DNA from: JAKOWB01 sp038363005
GTDB taxonomy: Bacteria; Pseudomonadota; Alphaproteobacteria; Kiloniellales; JACOMY01
Assembly: GCA_038363005.1 (NCBI GenBank)
Contig: JBBQBI010000004.1
Coordinates: forward strand, 186,001 to 250,000
Reading direction: 5' to 3'
DNA length: 64,000 bases
Shown here: piece after piece, positions 32,995-40,922 of the stretch
Layout of the letters: every line of letters begins with the position of its first letter
Position numbering within the stretch: position 1 is the stretch's first letter
Notes under the pieces: model-generated
Seen by the model: only the letters and a program-made list of their open reading frames with translations
What the model was told of the DNA's origin: nothing
Database searches by the model: none
Translations under genes and position numbers: made by a program

Positions 32995-33528
32995 TCAGTC
33001 GTCGCCGGCGTCTGGCGCCAGGTCGCGCGGCGTCACGAAGCGCAGCAGCCGGCCCTCGCCAATGTCGCTCCAGTCCGCCGCGTCGAATTGCAGCCAGGCC
33101 AGACCGGCGGTGGGGAACTTGGCCTGCAGGGCTGCCAGGGCCACCGGGTCGGAGCCGTCGCCGGCCAGGCGCCGGGCCAGACGCTCCAGCCCCGGGTTGT
33201 GACCGACCAGCAGCAGCCGGGCCGAGTCGGCTGGCGCCTGTCGGATGGCGGCCAGGATGCTGGAGGGCGGCGCCAGGTAGAGGCCGTCCAGTTCCTCGGC
33301 CTCCGGCAGGGGCTGGCTCCAGCGCTTGCGCAGCCGCTTCCAGGTCTCACGCGTGCGCGCCGCCGGCGACAGCAGCGCCCGGTCGGGCTGCAGGCTGTTC
33401 TGGCGCAGGTAGTCGCCGATCAGGTCGGCGGCGCGCCGCCCGCGCCGGTTCAAGGGCCGCTCGCGATCGCCCAGCGCCGGGTCGTCCCAGGCCGACTTGG
33501 CGTGGCGCAGCAGCAGCAGGTCGAGCAT
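32995..33528 (-). CDS. SixA-like histidine phosphatase
   Basis: A 177-residue member of the histidine phosphatase (phosphoglycerate mutase-like) superfamily. The N-terminal LLRHAKS (catalytic His at residue 9) and a second His region in LLLVGHNPGLERLARRLAG (residue 109 area) make the catalytic pair, and SPAARTRETW supplies the conserved Arg. SixA proteins dephosphorylate phosphohistidine. It converges with the CYTH-CHAD gene (13 bases apart) and is divergent from ppk, so it is not in either operon. Confidence 0.9.
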   Translation of the reverse strand: MLDLLLLRHAKSAWDDPALGDRERPLNRRGRRAADLIGDYLRQNSLQPDRALLSPAARTRETWKRLRKRWSQPLPEAEELDGLYLAPPSSILAAIRQAPADSARLLLVGHNPGLERLARRLAGDGSDPVALAALQAKFPTAGLAWLQFDAADWSDIGEGRLLRFVTPRDLAPDAGDD

Positions 33529-33611
33529 GAGGGCGGGCTCCGGGTCAAAAAGCGTGCTTCTGCCGGGGTGCCGGCGTCCCTACACTAGCCTGATGGCCGC
33601 AGGGTGCGCGC

Positions 33612-33638
33612 CTGTCATAAATGTTGCGGTGTCACCGC
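33612..33638 (+). promoter_or_regulatory. Pho-box-like half site and adjacent dyad upstream of ppk
   Basis: CTGTCAT at 33612-33618 followed by AAAT is a perfect first half of a PhoB box, but the second half at the normal spacing (GTTGCGG) matches poorly; TGTCAC occurs a further 7 bases on. GCGGTG-T-CACCGC at 33626-33638 is a perfect dyad. Located 60-85 bases before the ppk start; possible phosphate control is a suggestion only. Confidence 0.3.
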
Positions 33639-33696
33639 GTTAGCGTACCCGGTGGCGCCCCCGATGATCGGGGGCGGACGCAGAGGGAGTCGGGTT

Positions 33697-35910
33697 GTGA
33701 GCGAAGGGCAGACGGCAAAGCGCGAGAAGGCCGAGACCACGGTGCCGACGGCCGCGGCGGTTGCGGCGGAAGCGGCCGCCGTGGTGAACGCCGCGCTGCT
33801 GGCGCCCGACCGCTTCATCAACCGCGAGCTCTCGTGGCTGGCCTTCAACGAGCGCGTGCTGGACGAGGCCTTCAATCCCAACCACCCGCTGCTGGAGCGC
33901 GTGCGCTTCCTGTCGATCTCGGCCTCCAACCTGGACGAATTTTACATGGTGCGCGTTGCCGGCCTGAAGGGCATGGTGCGCGCGGGCGTCACCACGCCAT
34001 CGCAGGAGGGCATGACACCGGCGCAGCAGCTGGTCGCCATCAACGCCCGCGTCGCCATCCTGATGCAGCGCCAGCAGGACGCCTGGCGCGAGCTGCGGCA
34101 GGAGCTGCGCGCCGCCGGCCTGGCGGTGCTCTCGTCCGAGGAGCTGACCGAGGAGGAGCTGGACTATCTGGCGCGCTACTTCCTGGAAGAGATCTTCCCG
34201 GTCCTGACGCCGATCGCCATCGACCCGGCGCATCCTTTCCCCTTCATCCCCAACCTCGGCTTCAACATGGTGCTGCGGCTGATCCGGCCGGAGTCCGAAG
34301 GCGGCGTGATGAACGGGCTGCTGCCGCTGCCGGGGCAGATCGAGCGCTTCATCCGCCTGCCCGGCAAGGAGCACCGCTTCGTCCGCCTGGAGCAAGTGAT
34401 CCGCCTCAACCTGGCGCGGCTCTTCCCCGGCATCGAGCTGAAGCACTACGGCTACTTCCGCGTCATCCGCGACAGCGAGGTGGAGATCGAGGAGGAAGCC
34501 GAAGACCTGGTGCGGGTGTTCGAGACGGCGCTGAAGCGCCGCCGCCACGGCCAGGTGATCCGCCTGTCCTTCCCGCAGGACATGGCGCCGGAGCTGGTCG
34601 ACTTCACCGTCAAGGAGCTGGAGGTCGGGCCGCAGGATATCTTCGCGCTCGACGGGCTGCTCGGCCTGGTGGACGTCAAGCAGCTGATCGTCGACGACCG
34701 TCCCGACCTGCTGTTCCCGCCCTTCAATGCGCGCTTCCCGGAGCGCATCCGCGACTATGGCGGCAACTGCTTCGAGGCGATCCGCGCCAAGGACATCGTG
34801 GTCCACCATCCCTATGAGTCTTTCGACGTGGTGGTGCAGTTCATCCGCCAGGCGGCGCAGGACCCCGCCGTGGTGGCGATCAAGCAGACGCTCTATCGCA
34901 CCAGCGAGAATTCGCCGGTGGTGCAGGCGCTGACCGAGGCGGCGGAGGCCGGCAAGTCGGTCACCGCGCTGGTCGAATTGAAGGCGCGCTTCGACGAGGA
35001 GCGCAACATCCGCTGGGCGCGCAACCTGGAGCGCGCCGGCGTCCAGGTGGTCTATGGCTTTATCCGCCTGAAGACCCACGCCAAGGTGTCGCTGGTGGTG
35101 CGGCGCGAGGGGCGCAAGCTGCGCAGCTACGTGCACTTCGGCACCGGCAACTATCATCCGGTCACCGCCAAGATCTACACCGACCTGTCCTTCTTCACCT
35201 GCGATCCGCAGCTCTGCCGCGATGCCGCGCGGCTGTTCAACTATATGACCGGCTATGCCCGGCCGGAGAAGCTGGAGAAGATCGCCGCGGCGCCGGTCAA
35301 CCTGCGCCAGACCCTGGTGGAGATGATCCACGCCGAGATCGAACACGCCAAGGCCGGCCGGCCGGCGGCGATCTGGGCCAAGATGAACTCGGTGGTCGAT
35401 CCCGGCATTATCGACGAGCTCTACAAGGCCAGCCAGGCCGGCGTGCACATCGAACTGGTCGTCCGCGGCATCTGCTGCCTGCGCCCCGGCGTGCCCGGTC
35501 TGTCGGACAACATCAAGGTCAAGTCGATCGTCGGCCGCTTCCTGGAGCACGCGCGCATCGTCTGCTTCGGCGCCGGCAACGGCCTGCCGTCACCCAAGGC
35601 GAAGGTCTTTGTCTCCTCGGCCGACTGGATGCCGCGCAACCTGGACCGTAGGGTCGAGACGCTGATCCCGCTGGAGAACGCGACGGTGCACCAGCAGGTG
35701 CTGGACCAGGTGATGATCGCCAACCTGAAGGACGAGGCGCAGAGCTGGACCCTGGACGGCGACGGCTTCTATCACCGCGTCAAGGTCGGCAAGAATGCCT
35801 TTTCCGCCCATACCTTCTTCATGACCAACCCCAGCCTTTCGGGCCGCGGTTCGGCGCTGAAGAAGACCAAGGCCAAGACCCCGAAGCTGGTGCTCGACCA
35901 TGACGACTGA
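33697..35910 (+). CDS. ppk: Polyphosphate kinase 1
   Basis: PPK1 polymerises the gamma phosphate of ATP into polyphosphate. The protein has 737 residues from the GTG at 33697, which has GGGAG 8 bases upstream; an ATG at 33604 gives a 31-residue extension rich in Cys and Pro and is less likely. FINRELSWLAFNERVLDEAF opens the N-domain. The catalytic histidines are H461 (KTHAKVSL, autophosphorylated) and H480 (HFGTGNYHPVTAKIYTD); H618 lies in FLEHARIV. ppx follows 29 bases downstream, the usual ppk-ppx arrangement. Confidence 0.96.
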   Translation: MSEGQTAKREKAETTVPTAAAVAAEAAAVVNAALLAPDRFINRELSWLAFNERVLDEAFNPNHPLLERVRFLSISASNLDEFYMVRVAGLKGMVRAGVTTPSQEGMTPAQQLVAINARVAILMQRQQDAWRELRQELRAAGLAVLSSEELTEEELDYLARYFLEEIFPVLTPIAIDPAHPFPFIPNLGFNMVLRLIRPESEGGVMNGLLPLPGQIERFIRLPGKEHRFVRLEQVIRLNLARLFPGIELKHYGYFRVIRDSEVEIEEEAEDLVRVFETALKRRRHGQVIRLSFPQDMAPELVDFTVKELEVGPQDIFALDGLLGLVDVKQLIVDDRPDLLFPPFNARFPERIRDYGGNCFEAIRAKDIVVHHPYESFDVVVQFIRQAAQDPAVVAIKQTLYRTSENSPVVQALTEAAEAGKSVTALVELKARFDEERNIRWARNLERAGVQVVYGFIRLKTHAKVSLVVRREGRKLRSYVHFGTGNYHPVTAKIYTDLSFFTCDPQLCRDAARLFNYMTGYARPEKLEKIAAAPVNLRQTLVEMIHAEIEHAKAGRPAAIWAKMNSVVDPGIIDELYKASQAGVHIELVVRGICCLRPGVPGLSDNIKVKSIVGRFLEHARIVCFGAGNGLPSPKAKVFVSSADWMPRNLDRRVETLIPLENATVHQQVLDQVMIANLKDEAQSWTLDGDGFYHRVKVGKNAFSAHTFFMTNPSLSGRGSALKKTKAKTPKLVLDHDD

Positions 35911-35939
35911 CTTTCTGCGCAGAAGCGGCCCGGGGCGGC

Positions 35940-37469
35940 ATGGCGCCGTCTGACCGGGCGCTTCGCCGCAGCCCGGTTCCCGCGGCGCGCTACGCCGGTC
36001 GTGTCGGCGTCATCGACATCGGTTCCAACTCCATCCGGCTGGTGGTGTTCGACCGCCTGTCGCGCGTACCCGTGCCGCTGTTCAACGAGCGGGTGATCTG
36101 CGCCCTGGGCAAAGGCCTGGGGCAGAGCGGCCAGCTCAACCCCGACGGCGTCGAGATGGCGCTGGTGAACCTCTACCGCTTCACCCGCCTGGCCGAGGCC
36201 ATGGGCGTGGCGACCCTGGACCTGCTGGCCACCGCGGCGGTGCGCGATGCCGAGAACGGGCGCGAGTTCGTCGCCGCGGTGGAGCAGCGCTGCGGCTATC
36301 CGGTGCAGGTGCTGGGCGGCGACCAGGAAGCGCAGCTGTCGGCGCTCGGCGTGCTGGCCGGCATGCCGGATGCCGTTGGCATCATGGGCGACCTGGGCGG
36401 CGGCAGTCTGGAGCTGGTGGAGGTCGGCGACGGCGGGATCGGCCGCTCGGTCACCCTGCCGCTGGGCCCGCTGCGCCTGATCGACGCGACCGGCGACGAC
36501 CGCGGCAAGGCGCGCGCCGAGGTGGCCAAGCACCTGGCGGAGGTCGCCTGGATGCGCGAAATGAAGGGCCGTGCCTTCTATGCCGTCGGCGGTGCCTGGC
36601 GCGCCCTGGCCCGGGTGCACATGGAACACAGCTCCTATCCGCTGCACGTGCTGCACGGCTACACCCTGAACCGCGACGAGGCGGCGAGCCTGGCGGCGCT
36701 GATCGGCCAGCAGGGACGGCGCGCCATCGCCCGGATCGGCGGCGTCTCGCGCCGCCGCGCCGAGGCGCTGCCCTATGCCGCCTTGCTGCTGGGTGGCCTG
36801 GTCGAGGCGGGCCAGCCGAAGGAGGTGGTCTTCTCCTCCTTTGGCCTGCGCGAGGGTTTCCTCTATGACCGCCTGCCGGCGATCGAGCGCTCGAAGGACC
36901 CGCTGCTGCTGGCGGCGGTGGAGTTCGCCCAGCGCGAAGGGCGCTTTCCCGACCTGGGCGACGACCTGGTGCGCTGGGTGGCGCCGCTGTTCCCGGACGA
37001 CAAGCCGGCGCTGGCGCGACTGGTTGAGGTGGCCTGCCACCTGGCCGACGTGGCCTGGCGCGAGCATCCCGACTATCGCGCCCAGCAGGCGCTGAACCGC
37101 CTGCTCTACCACCCCTTCGTCGGCCTGGGCCACGCCGAGCGCGGCTTCCTGGCCTACACCGTCTTCGTGCGCTACGGCGGCGCGCCGGAGGGCGCCGGCG
37201 CCGACTTGGCCCGCGCGCTGATCACCGACAAGAACCAGGCCCGCGCCCGGGTCCTGGGCCTGGCGCTACGCCTGGCCTTCTCGCTGTCCGGCGGCACCGG
37301 CGCCATGCTGGCCCGCGCGCGGCTGGACTGGAGCAGTGGCAAGCTCACCCTGCAGGTGCCAGCCGACGGCAGCCTGCCCCCCGGCGAGGCCATCGAGCGC
37401 CGCCTGAAAGCCCTGTCCGAGGCGCTGGGTGCCAAGGACAGCGGCGTGGCAATGACGAAGAAGCTGTAG
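35940..37469 (+). CDS. ppx: Ppx/GppA family exopolyphosphatase
   Basis: A 509-residue protein with the actin-fold phosphatase domain: VGVIDIGSNSIRLVVFDRL at about residues 22-40, a second phosphate loop around IMGDLGGGSLELVEVGDGG, and a C-terminal HD-like helical half (HPDYRAQQALNRLLYHPFVG). It hydrolyses polyphosphate from the ends or pppGpp. Placed right after ppk, it most likely degrades what PPK makes. The ATG at 35940 lacks a strong ribosome binding site and may be reached by coupling. A repeat unit begins 17 bases after its stop. Confidence 0.93.
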   Translation: MAPSDRALRRSPVPAARYAGRVGVIDIGSNSIRLVVFDRLSRVPVPLFNERVICALGKGLGQSGQLNPDGVEMALVNLYRFTRLAEAMGVATLDLLATAAVRDAENGREFVAAVEQRCGYPVQVLGGDQEAQLSALGVLAGMPDAVGIMGDLGGGSLELVEVGDGGIGRSVTLPLGPLRLIDATGDDRGKARAEVAKHLAEVAWMREMKGRAFYAVGGAWRALARVHMEHSSYPLHVLHGYTLNRDEAASLAALIGQQGRRAIARIGGVSRRRAEALPYAALLLGGLVEAGQPKEVVFSSFGLREGFLYDRLPAIERSKDPLLLAAVEFAQREGRFPDLGDDLVRWVAPLFPDDKPALARLVEVACHLADVAWREHPDYRAQQALNRLLYHPFVGLGHAERGFLAYTVFVRYGGAPEGAGADLARALITDKNQARARVLGLALRLAFSLSGGTGAMLARARLDWSSGKLTLQVPADGSLPPGEAIERRLKALSEALGAKDSGVAMTKKL

Positions 37470-37485
37470 GGGACGTTTCCTGGCA

Positions 37486-37574
37486 CCGTCCTGCTCGGAC
37501 TTGTTCCGAGCATCCATGGTTTCGCTCGTGCGAGTGATCGGTATGGACCCTCGGGACAAGCCCGAGGGTGACGG
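37486..37574 (-). repeat. Twin-hairpin repeat, copy A (inverted)
   Basis: An 89-base unit with hairpins TGCTCGGA/TCCGAGCA (37492-37499, 37505-37512; loop CTTGT) and ACCCTCGGG/CCCGAGGGT (37547-37555, 37561-37569; loop ACAAG), bordered by CCGTC and TGACGG. In reverse orientation it matches copies B and C, so it faces them across the GIY-YIG gene. Confidence 0.9.
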
Positions 37575-37602
37575 CAGGGGTCAGCTCCTGCAATAGTTGC
37601 CG

Positions 37603-37896
37603 ATGCGCTGCGGCTGGGTCTACATCCTCACCAACAAGCCGCATGGCACGCTCTATGTCGGCATGACGAGCGATTTGCGGGCTCGCATGCTGCAACACAA
37701 GCAGGGGCTGGTCGATGGCTTCACCAAACGTCATGGGCTCGACCGCCTCGTTTACAGTGAGCGCCACGACTTGATCGTGCAGGCAATCCAGCGGGAGAAG
37801 ACGGTCAAGCACTGGGTACGCCAGTGGAAGATCAATGCCATCGAGGCGATGAACCCGACCTGGCGCGACCTGTCGGAGGAAATTCATCTCCTCTAG
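37603..37896 (+). CDS. Small GIY-YIG nuclease-domain protein
   Basis: A 97-residue protein made almost entirely of one GIY-YIG domain: WVYILTNKPHGTLYVGMTSD holds the two diagnostic strands (VYI and YVGMT in place of GIY and YIG) and the conserved Arg follows in LRARMLQHK; GLDRLVYSERH and a C-terminal helix complete the fold. Such short uncharacterised nucleases are dispersed in alphaproteobacteria. The ATG at 37603 has no good ribosome binding site (a TTG at 37597 is possible). Inverted copies of a twin-hairpin repeat lie 28 bases upstream and 5 bases downstream, suggesting a mobile unit. Confidence 0.88.
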   Translation: MRCGWVYILTNKPHGTLYVGMTSDLRARMLQHKQGLVDGFTKRHGLDRLVYSERHDLIVQAIQREKTVKHWVRQWKINAIEAMNPTWRDLSEEIHLL

Positions 37897-37901
37897 CCAT
37901 T

Positions 37902-37989
37902 CCGTCACCCTCGGGCTTGTCCCGAGGGTCCATTCATCCGCCAGCGCGACCGTTGGGATGGATGCTCGGAACAAGTCCGAGCATGACGG
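37902..37989 (+). repeat. Twin-hairpin repeat, copy B
   Basis: An 88-base unit: CCGTC border, hairpin ACCCTCGGG/CCCGAGGGT (37907-37915, 37921-37929; loop CTTGT), about 33 bases of interior, hairpin TGCTCGGA/TCCGAGCA (37963-37970, 37976-37983; loop ACAAG), border TGACGG. Same stems, loops and borders as copy A in reverse orientation. Confidence 0.9.
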
Positions 37990-38021
37990 CGCGGTGGTTG
38001 GGCGTGAAGTCCGCTCTTCCC

Positions 38022-38109
38022 TCGTCACCCTCGGGCTTGTCCCGAGGGTCCATTCATCCGCTAGCGCGAACGTCGGAATGCATGCTCGGGAAAGGCCCGA
38101 GCATGACGG
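38022..38109 (+). repeat. Twin-hairpin repeat, copy C
   Basis: An 88-base direct repeat of copy B after a 32-base gap. First hairpin identical (38027-38035, 38041-38049); second hairpin is TGCTCGGG/CCCGAGCA (38083-38090, 38096-38103), a compensated change on both arms that preserves pairing. Ends at TGACGG, 19 bases before the rnd stop. Confidence 0.9.
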
Positions 38110-38128
38110 TGGAAGCGACCGCCTCAGC

Positions 38129-39295
38129 CTACGCCGGCGGTTCCGCCACCTCGTCCAGGCGCAGGACCTTTACCGAGGGTCCCTCGGCGGTCATCGCCAG
38201 GCGGCCGTGCTTCAGGGCCAGGGCGTCGGCGCCGAAGAGCTCGCGGCGCCAGCCGGTCAGCGCCATCACCGGCGCGCTGTCGGCGGCGGCGATGAATTCC
38301 AGGTCGGCGCTGTTGGCCACCAGCTTCTGCGCCACGCCGTGTTCCTCGGCGCGCAGCTTCAGCAGCACCTTCAGCAGGTCGATCAGCGGCTGCAGGCCGG
38401 GCTGCGGTTCCGGCCGCTCGGCGCGTTCCGGCATCTCGGCCGGGGACATGGGCTTGGCCGTCGCCAGCGCCGCCAGGATGCCCTGGCCCATGCGGCCGCG
38501 CGCGTAGTCGGCCGACAGGCCGCGGCTGCGGCCCAGCTCTTCGGGCGACTTCGGTGCGTGCGCGGCGATCTCGAACAGCTGTTCATCCTTCAGGATGCGG
38601 CCGCGCGGCACGTCGCGCCGCTGCGCCTCCAGCTCGCGCCACTCGGCCAGGGCGCGCAGGTTGCCCAGTAGCTTGCGGTCGCCCGAACGGGTCTTCAGAC
38701 GTTCCCAGGCCTTGGTCGGCGACAGGTCGTAGGTGTCCGGGCTCTCCAGGATCGCCATCTCCTCCTCGATCCAGGCGGCGCGGCCGTTGCGCGCCAGCGC
38801 GTCCTTGAGGTGGAGGTAGATCGGCCGCAGGTGGGTGACGTCGCCCAGCGCATAGGTCAGCTGCCGCTCGGTCAGCGGCCGGCGCGACCAGTCTGTGAAG
38901 CGCGAGGACTTGTCGAGGTTCACCCCGGCCAGCTTGCGCGCCAAAGTGTCGTAAGCCACCTGCTCGCCAAAGCCGCAGACCATGCCGGCGACCTGGGTGT
39001 CGAAGATCGGGTGCGGCAGGCTGCCGAAGCGCTTCAGGAAGATTTCCAGGTCCTGCCGGCCGGCATGGAACACCTTCACCGTCTCCGGCGCCGCCAGCAA
39101 TGGGGCAAGCGGCGAGAGGTCGACCGACAGCGTGTCGATCACCGCGGCCTCGTCCGGCCCGGCGATCTGCAGCAGGCAGAGGATCGGCCAGTAGGTCTGG
39201 TCGCGCATGAACTCGGTATCGAGCGCGATATAGGGAGCGCCAGCGAGGCGCTGGCAGAGCGCGGCGAAGTCCGCCGCCTCGGTGATCAGTGTCAT
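38129..39295 (-). CDS. rnd: Ribonuclease D
   Basis: A 388-residue 3-prime to 5-prime exoribonuclease that trims tRNA precursors. The DEDD nuclease domain starts with DTEFMRDQTYWP (D26, E28), and the further acidic ligands fall in VFHAGRQDLEIFLKRFG and YALGDVTHLRPIYLHLKDAL. One HRDC domain follows (SPEELGRSRGLSADYARGRM region). Length is normal. It converges with ppx and the repeat cluster and is divergent from the FkbM gene. Confidence 0.95.
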   Translation of the reverse strand: MTLITEAADFAALCQRLAGAPYIALDTEFMRDQTYWPILCLLQIAGPDEAAVIDTLSVDLSPLAPLLAAPETVKVFHAGRQDLEIFLKRFGSLPHPIFDTQVAGMVCGFGEQVAYDTLARKLAGVNLDKSSRFTDWSRRPLTERQLTYALGDVTHLRPIYLHLKDALARNGRAAWIEEEMAILESPDTYDLSPTKAWERLKTRSGDRKLLGNLRALAEWRELEAQRRDVPRGRILKDEQLFEIAAHAPKSPEELGRSRGLSADYARGRMGQGILAALATAKPMSPAEMPERAERPEPQPGLQPLIDLLKVLLKLRAEEHGVAQKLVANSADLEFIAAADSAPVMALTGWRRELFGADALALKHGRLAMTAEGPSVKVLRLDEVAEPPA

Positions 39296-39406
39296 GGCCT
39301 CATTAGCTACAGGGCTTGGCAGGCGGCGGCAAGCGCCGGGAGTTGGAAGCCGCGTCCCGGGCGGCTAAGGTGCCGCGGCGATTGGCGCAGGCCGGGGGAG
39401 GGCTGC

Positions 39407-40198
39407 ATGGCGGAAGCCGGGACCGAAAAGGCGACGCAGGCCAAGGCCGGCGGCAAGCCCGGCGTGCTGTCCTTGAAGGTCAAGTTTGGCGAGCGCACGG
39501 TGCCCTTCCAGTGCTTCGACACCAACCTGGGCCGCACGGTCAACGGCGAGATCCTGTCGGGGCAGATTTACAAGTGGCCGGCCGGCATTGCGCCGCCCCG
39601 GGTGATCGTCGACGTCGGGGCCAACGTCGGCGCCGCCGCGCTCTACTTCGCCCTTAGCTTCCCCGAGGCCAAGATCTTCGCCTTCGAGCCGGCGCCGGAG
39701 TGCCAGCCGCTGCTGCAGGCCAACCTGAAGGATTTCCCCAAGGCGCGGATCGAGCCCTATGGCCTGTTCGACCGTGACCTCAAGCGGCGGCTTTTCGTCG
39801 GCGCGCAGGACGCGGTGACCAATTCGCTGGGACAATCGGCCTACAACACCGCCGAAGGTCCGGAGGTCGCGCTGAAGCACGCCGCCGAGGCGCTCTTCGC
39901 CCTCAAGCTTACCGGCATGGACTGCCTGAAGCTCGACACCGAGGGCAGCGAGGTGCCGATCCTGGAAGCCCTGGCGTCGCTGGTGGCAGAGACCGCCGTG
40001 GTCTTCGTCGAGTACCACAGCGAGGGCGACCGCCGGCGCATCGACCTGCTGCTGGCCGGCACCCACCTGCTGGTCGGCGGGCGCATCATGGGGCCGCATC
40101 GCGGCGAGCTGACCTATGCCCGGCGCGCCAGCTTCACCGACGCCAAGACGCGCGACCGCGACCTGATCCGCCCGCCGGAACGCGCGTCGGAGTCCTGA
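39407..40198 (+). CDS. FkbM-family methyltransferase
   Basis: A 263-residue SAM-dependent methyltransferase: motif I VDVGANVGAAALYFA, acidic loop FAFEPAPECQPLLQANL, and post-motif MDCLKLDTEGSEVPILEAL, the standard FkbM set. These enzymes usually O-methylate sugars or natural products. No glycosyltransferase is adjacent, so its substrate is unknown; it is a separate gene from the FkbM module at 14.3 kb. The ATG at 39407 follows GGGGGAGGG. Its stop abuts the stop of the convergent LysE gene with no gap. Confidence 0.9.
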   Translation: MAEAGTEKATQAKAGGKPGVLSLKVKFGERTVPFQCFDTNLGRTVNGEILSGQIYKWPAGIAPPRVIVDVGANVGAAALYFALSFPEAKIFAFEPAPECQPLLQANLKDFPKARIEPYGLFDRDLKRRLFVGAQDAVTNSLGQSAYNTAEGPEVALKHAAEALFALKLTGMDCLKLDTEGSEVPILEALASLVAETAVVFVEYHSEGDRRRIDLLLAGTHLLVGGRIMGPHRGELTYARRASFTDAKTRDRDLIRPPERASES

Positions 40199-40849
40199 TC
40201 AGCGGCGCTCGCTGAGGGCCAGGCGAATGGCCAGGGCGCCCAGCACCGTGGCGGTCACGCGGTTCATCCAGACCTTCAGGCGCGGCTGGCGGCGCAGCCG
40301 CTCGGCCAGGCTGCCGGCGATCACCGCGACGATGCAGTTCACGATGGTGCCGGAGATGTTGAACAGCGTGCCGAGGAACAGGATCTGCGCCCACACCAGG
40401 CCCTTGGCTGGCTCGGTGAACTGCGGCAGGAAGGCCAGGATGAAAAGCGCCACCTTGGGGTTCAGCACGTTGACCACCACGCCCTCGGCCCAGATGCGCC
40501 ACAGGCTGGCGGGCTTGGCCGCCGTCAGGTCGTCCGGCCCGACCTTGGTCACGAAGAGCTTCACCGCCAGGTAGAGCAGGTAGGCCGCGCCGACCCACTT
40601 CAGGATCTCGAAGCCGACCGCCGAGGCCGCCAGCAGCGCGGCGATGCCGACCGCCGCCAGCAGCGTATGCGCGGCCGAGCCGCCAAAGATGCCGAAGGCG
40701 GAGGCGATGCCGGCGCCGCGCCCCTGCGCCAGCGCGCGCGAGATGACGTAGGTCATGTCGGCGCCGGGGGTGAGATTGAGCGCGATGGCCGCCGCCATGA
40801 AGGGCAGCAGATGGTCCAGCGCGGGGATGAAGGCCAGCCAGTCAGTCAT
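40199..40849 (-). CDS. LysE/RhtB family exporter
   Basis: A 216-residue inner-membrane protein with six predicted helices and the family hallmarks: NLTPGADMTYVISRALAQGR in the first loop, GIFGGSAAHTLLAAVGIAAL, the NVLNPKVALFILAFLPQF block and a conserved KVWMNRVTATVLGALAIRLA C-terminus. Members export amino acids or related metabolites; substrate cannot be read here. The ATG at 40849 is preferred to the longer frame that runs antisense to the serine hydrolase gene. Confidence 0.92.
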   Translation of the reverse strand: MTDWLAFIPALDHLLPFMAAAIALNLTPGADMTYVISRALAQGRGAGIASAFGIFGGSAAHTLLAAVGIAALLAASAVGFEILKWVGAAYLLYLAVKLFVTKVGPDDLTAAKPASLWRIWAEGVVVNVLNPKVALFILAFLPQFTEPAKGLVWAQILFLGTLFNISGTIVNCIVAVIAGSLAERLRRQPRLKVWMNRVTATVLGALAIRLALSERR

Positions 40850-40922
40850 GGCGGGAAGCCTAGCAAAGCCGGCGGGCTTCAGGTCCAATGCCGCCCCGAC
40901 AACCCAGCGGCGAGGGGGCGGC

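Noticed and set aside
37486..37574. Repeat copy A as the ppx terminator
   Set aside because: Stems are palindromic but no T-run follows either hairpin, and the same unit recurs twice beyond the next gene, so it is a repeat first.
37486..38109. The repeat cluster as a CRISPR array
   Set aside because: Only three units, one inverted, each with two internal hairpins and no uniform spacers; no cas genes nearby.
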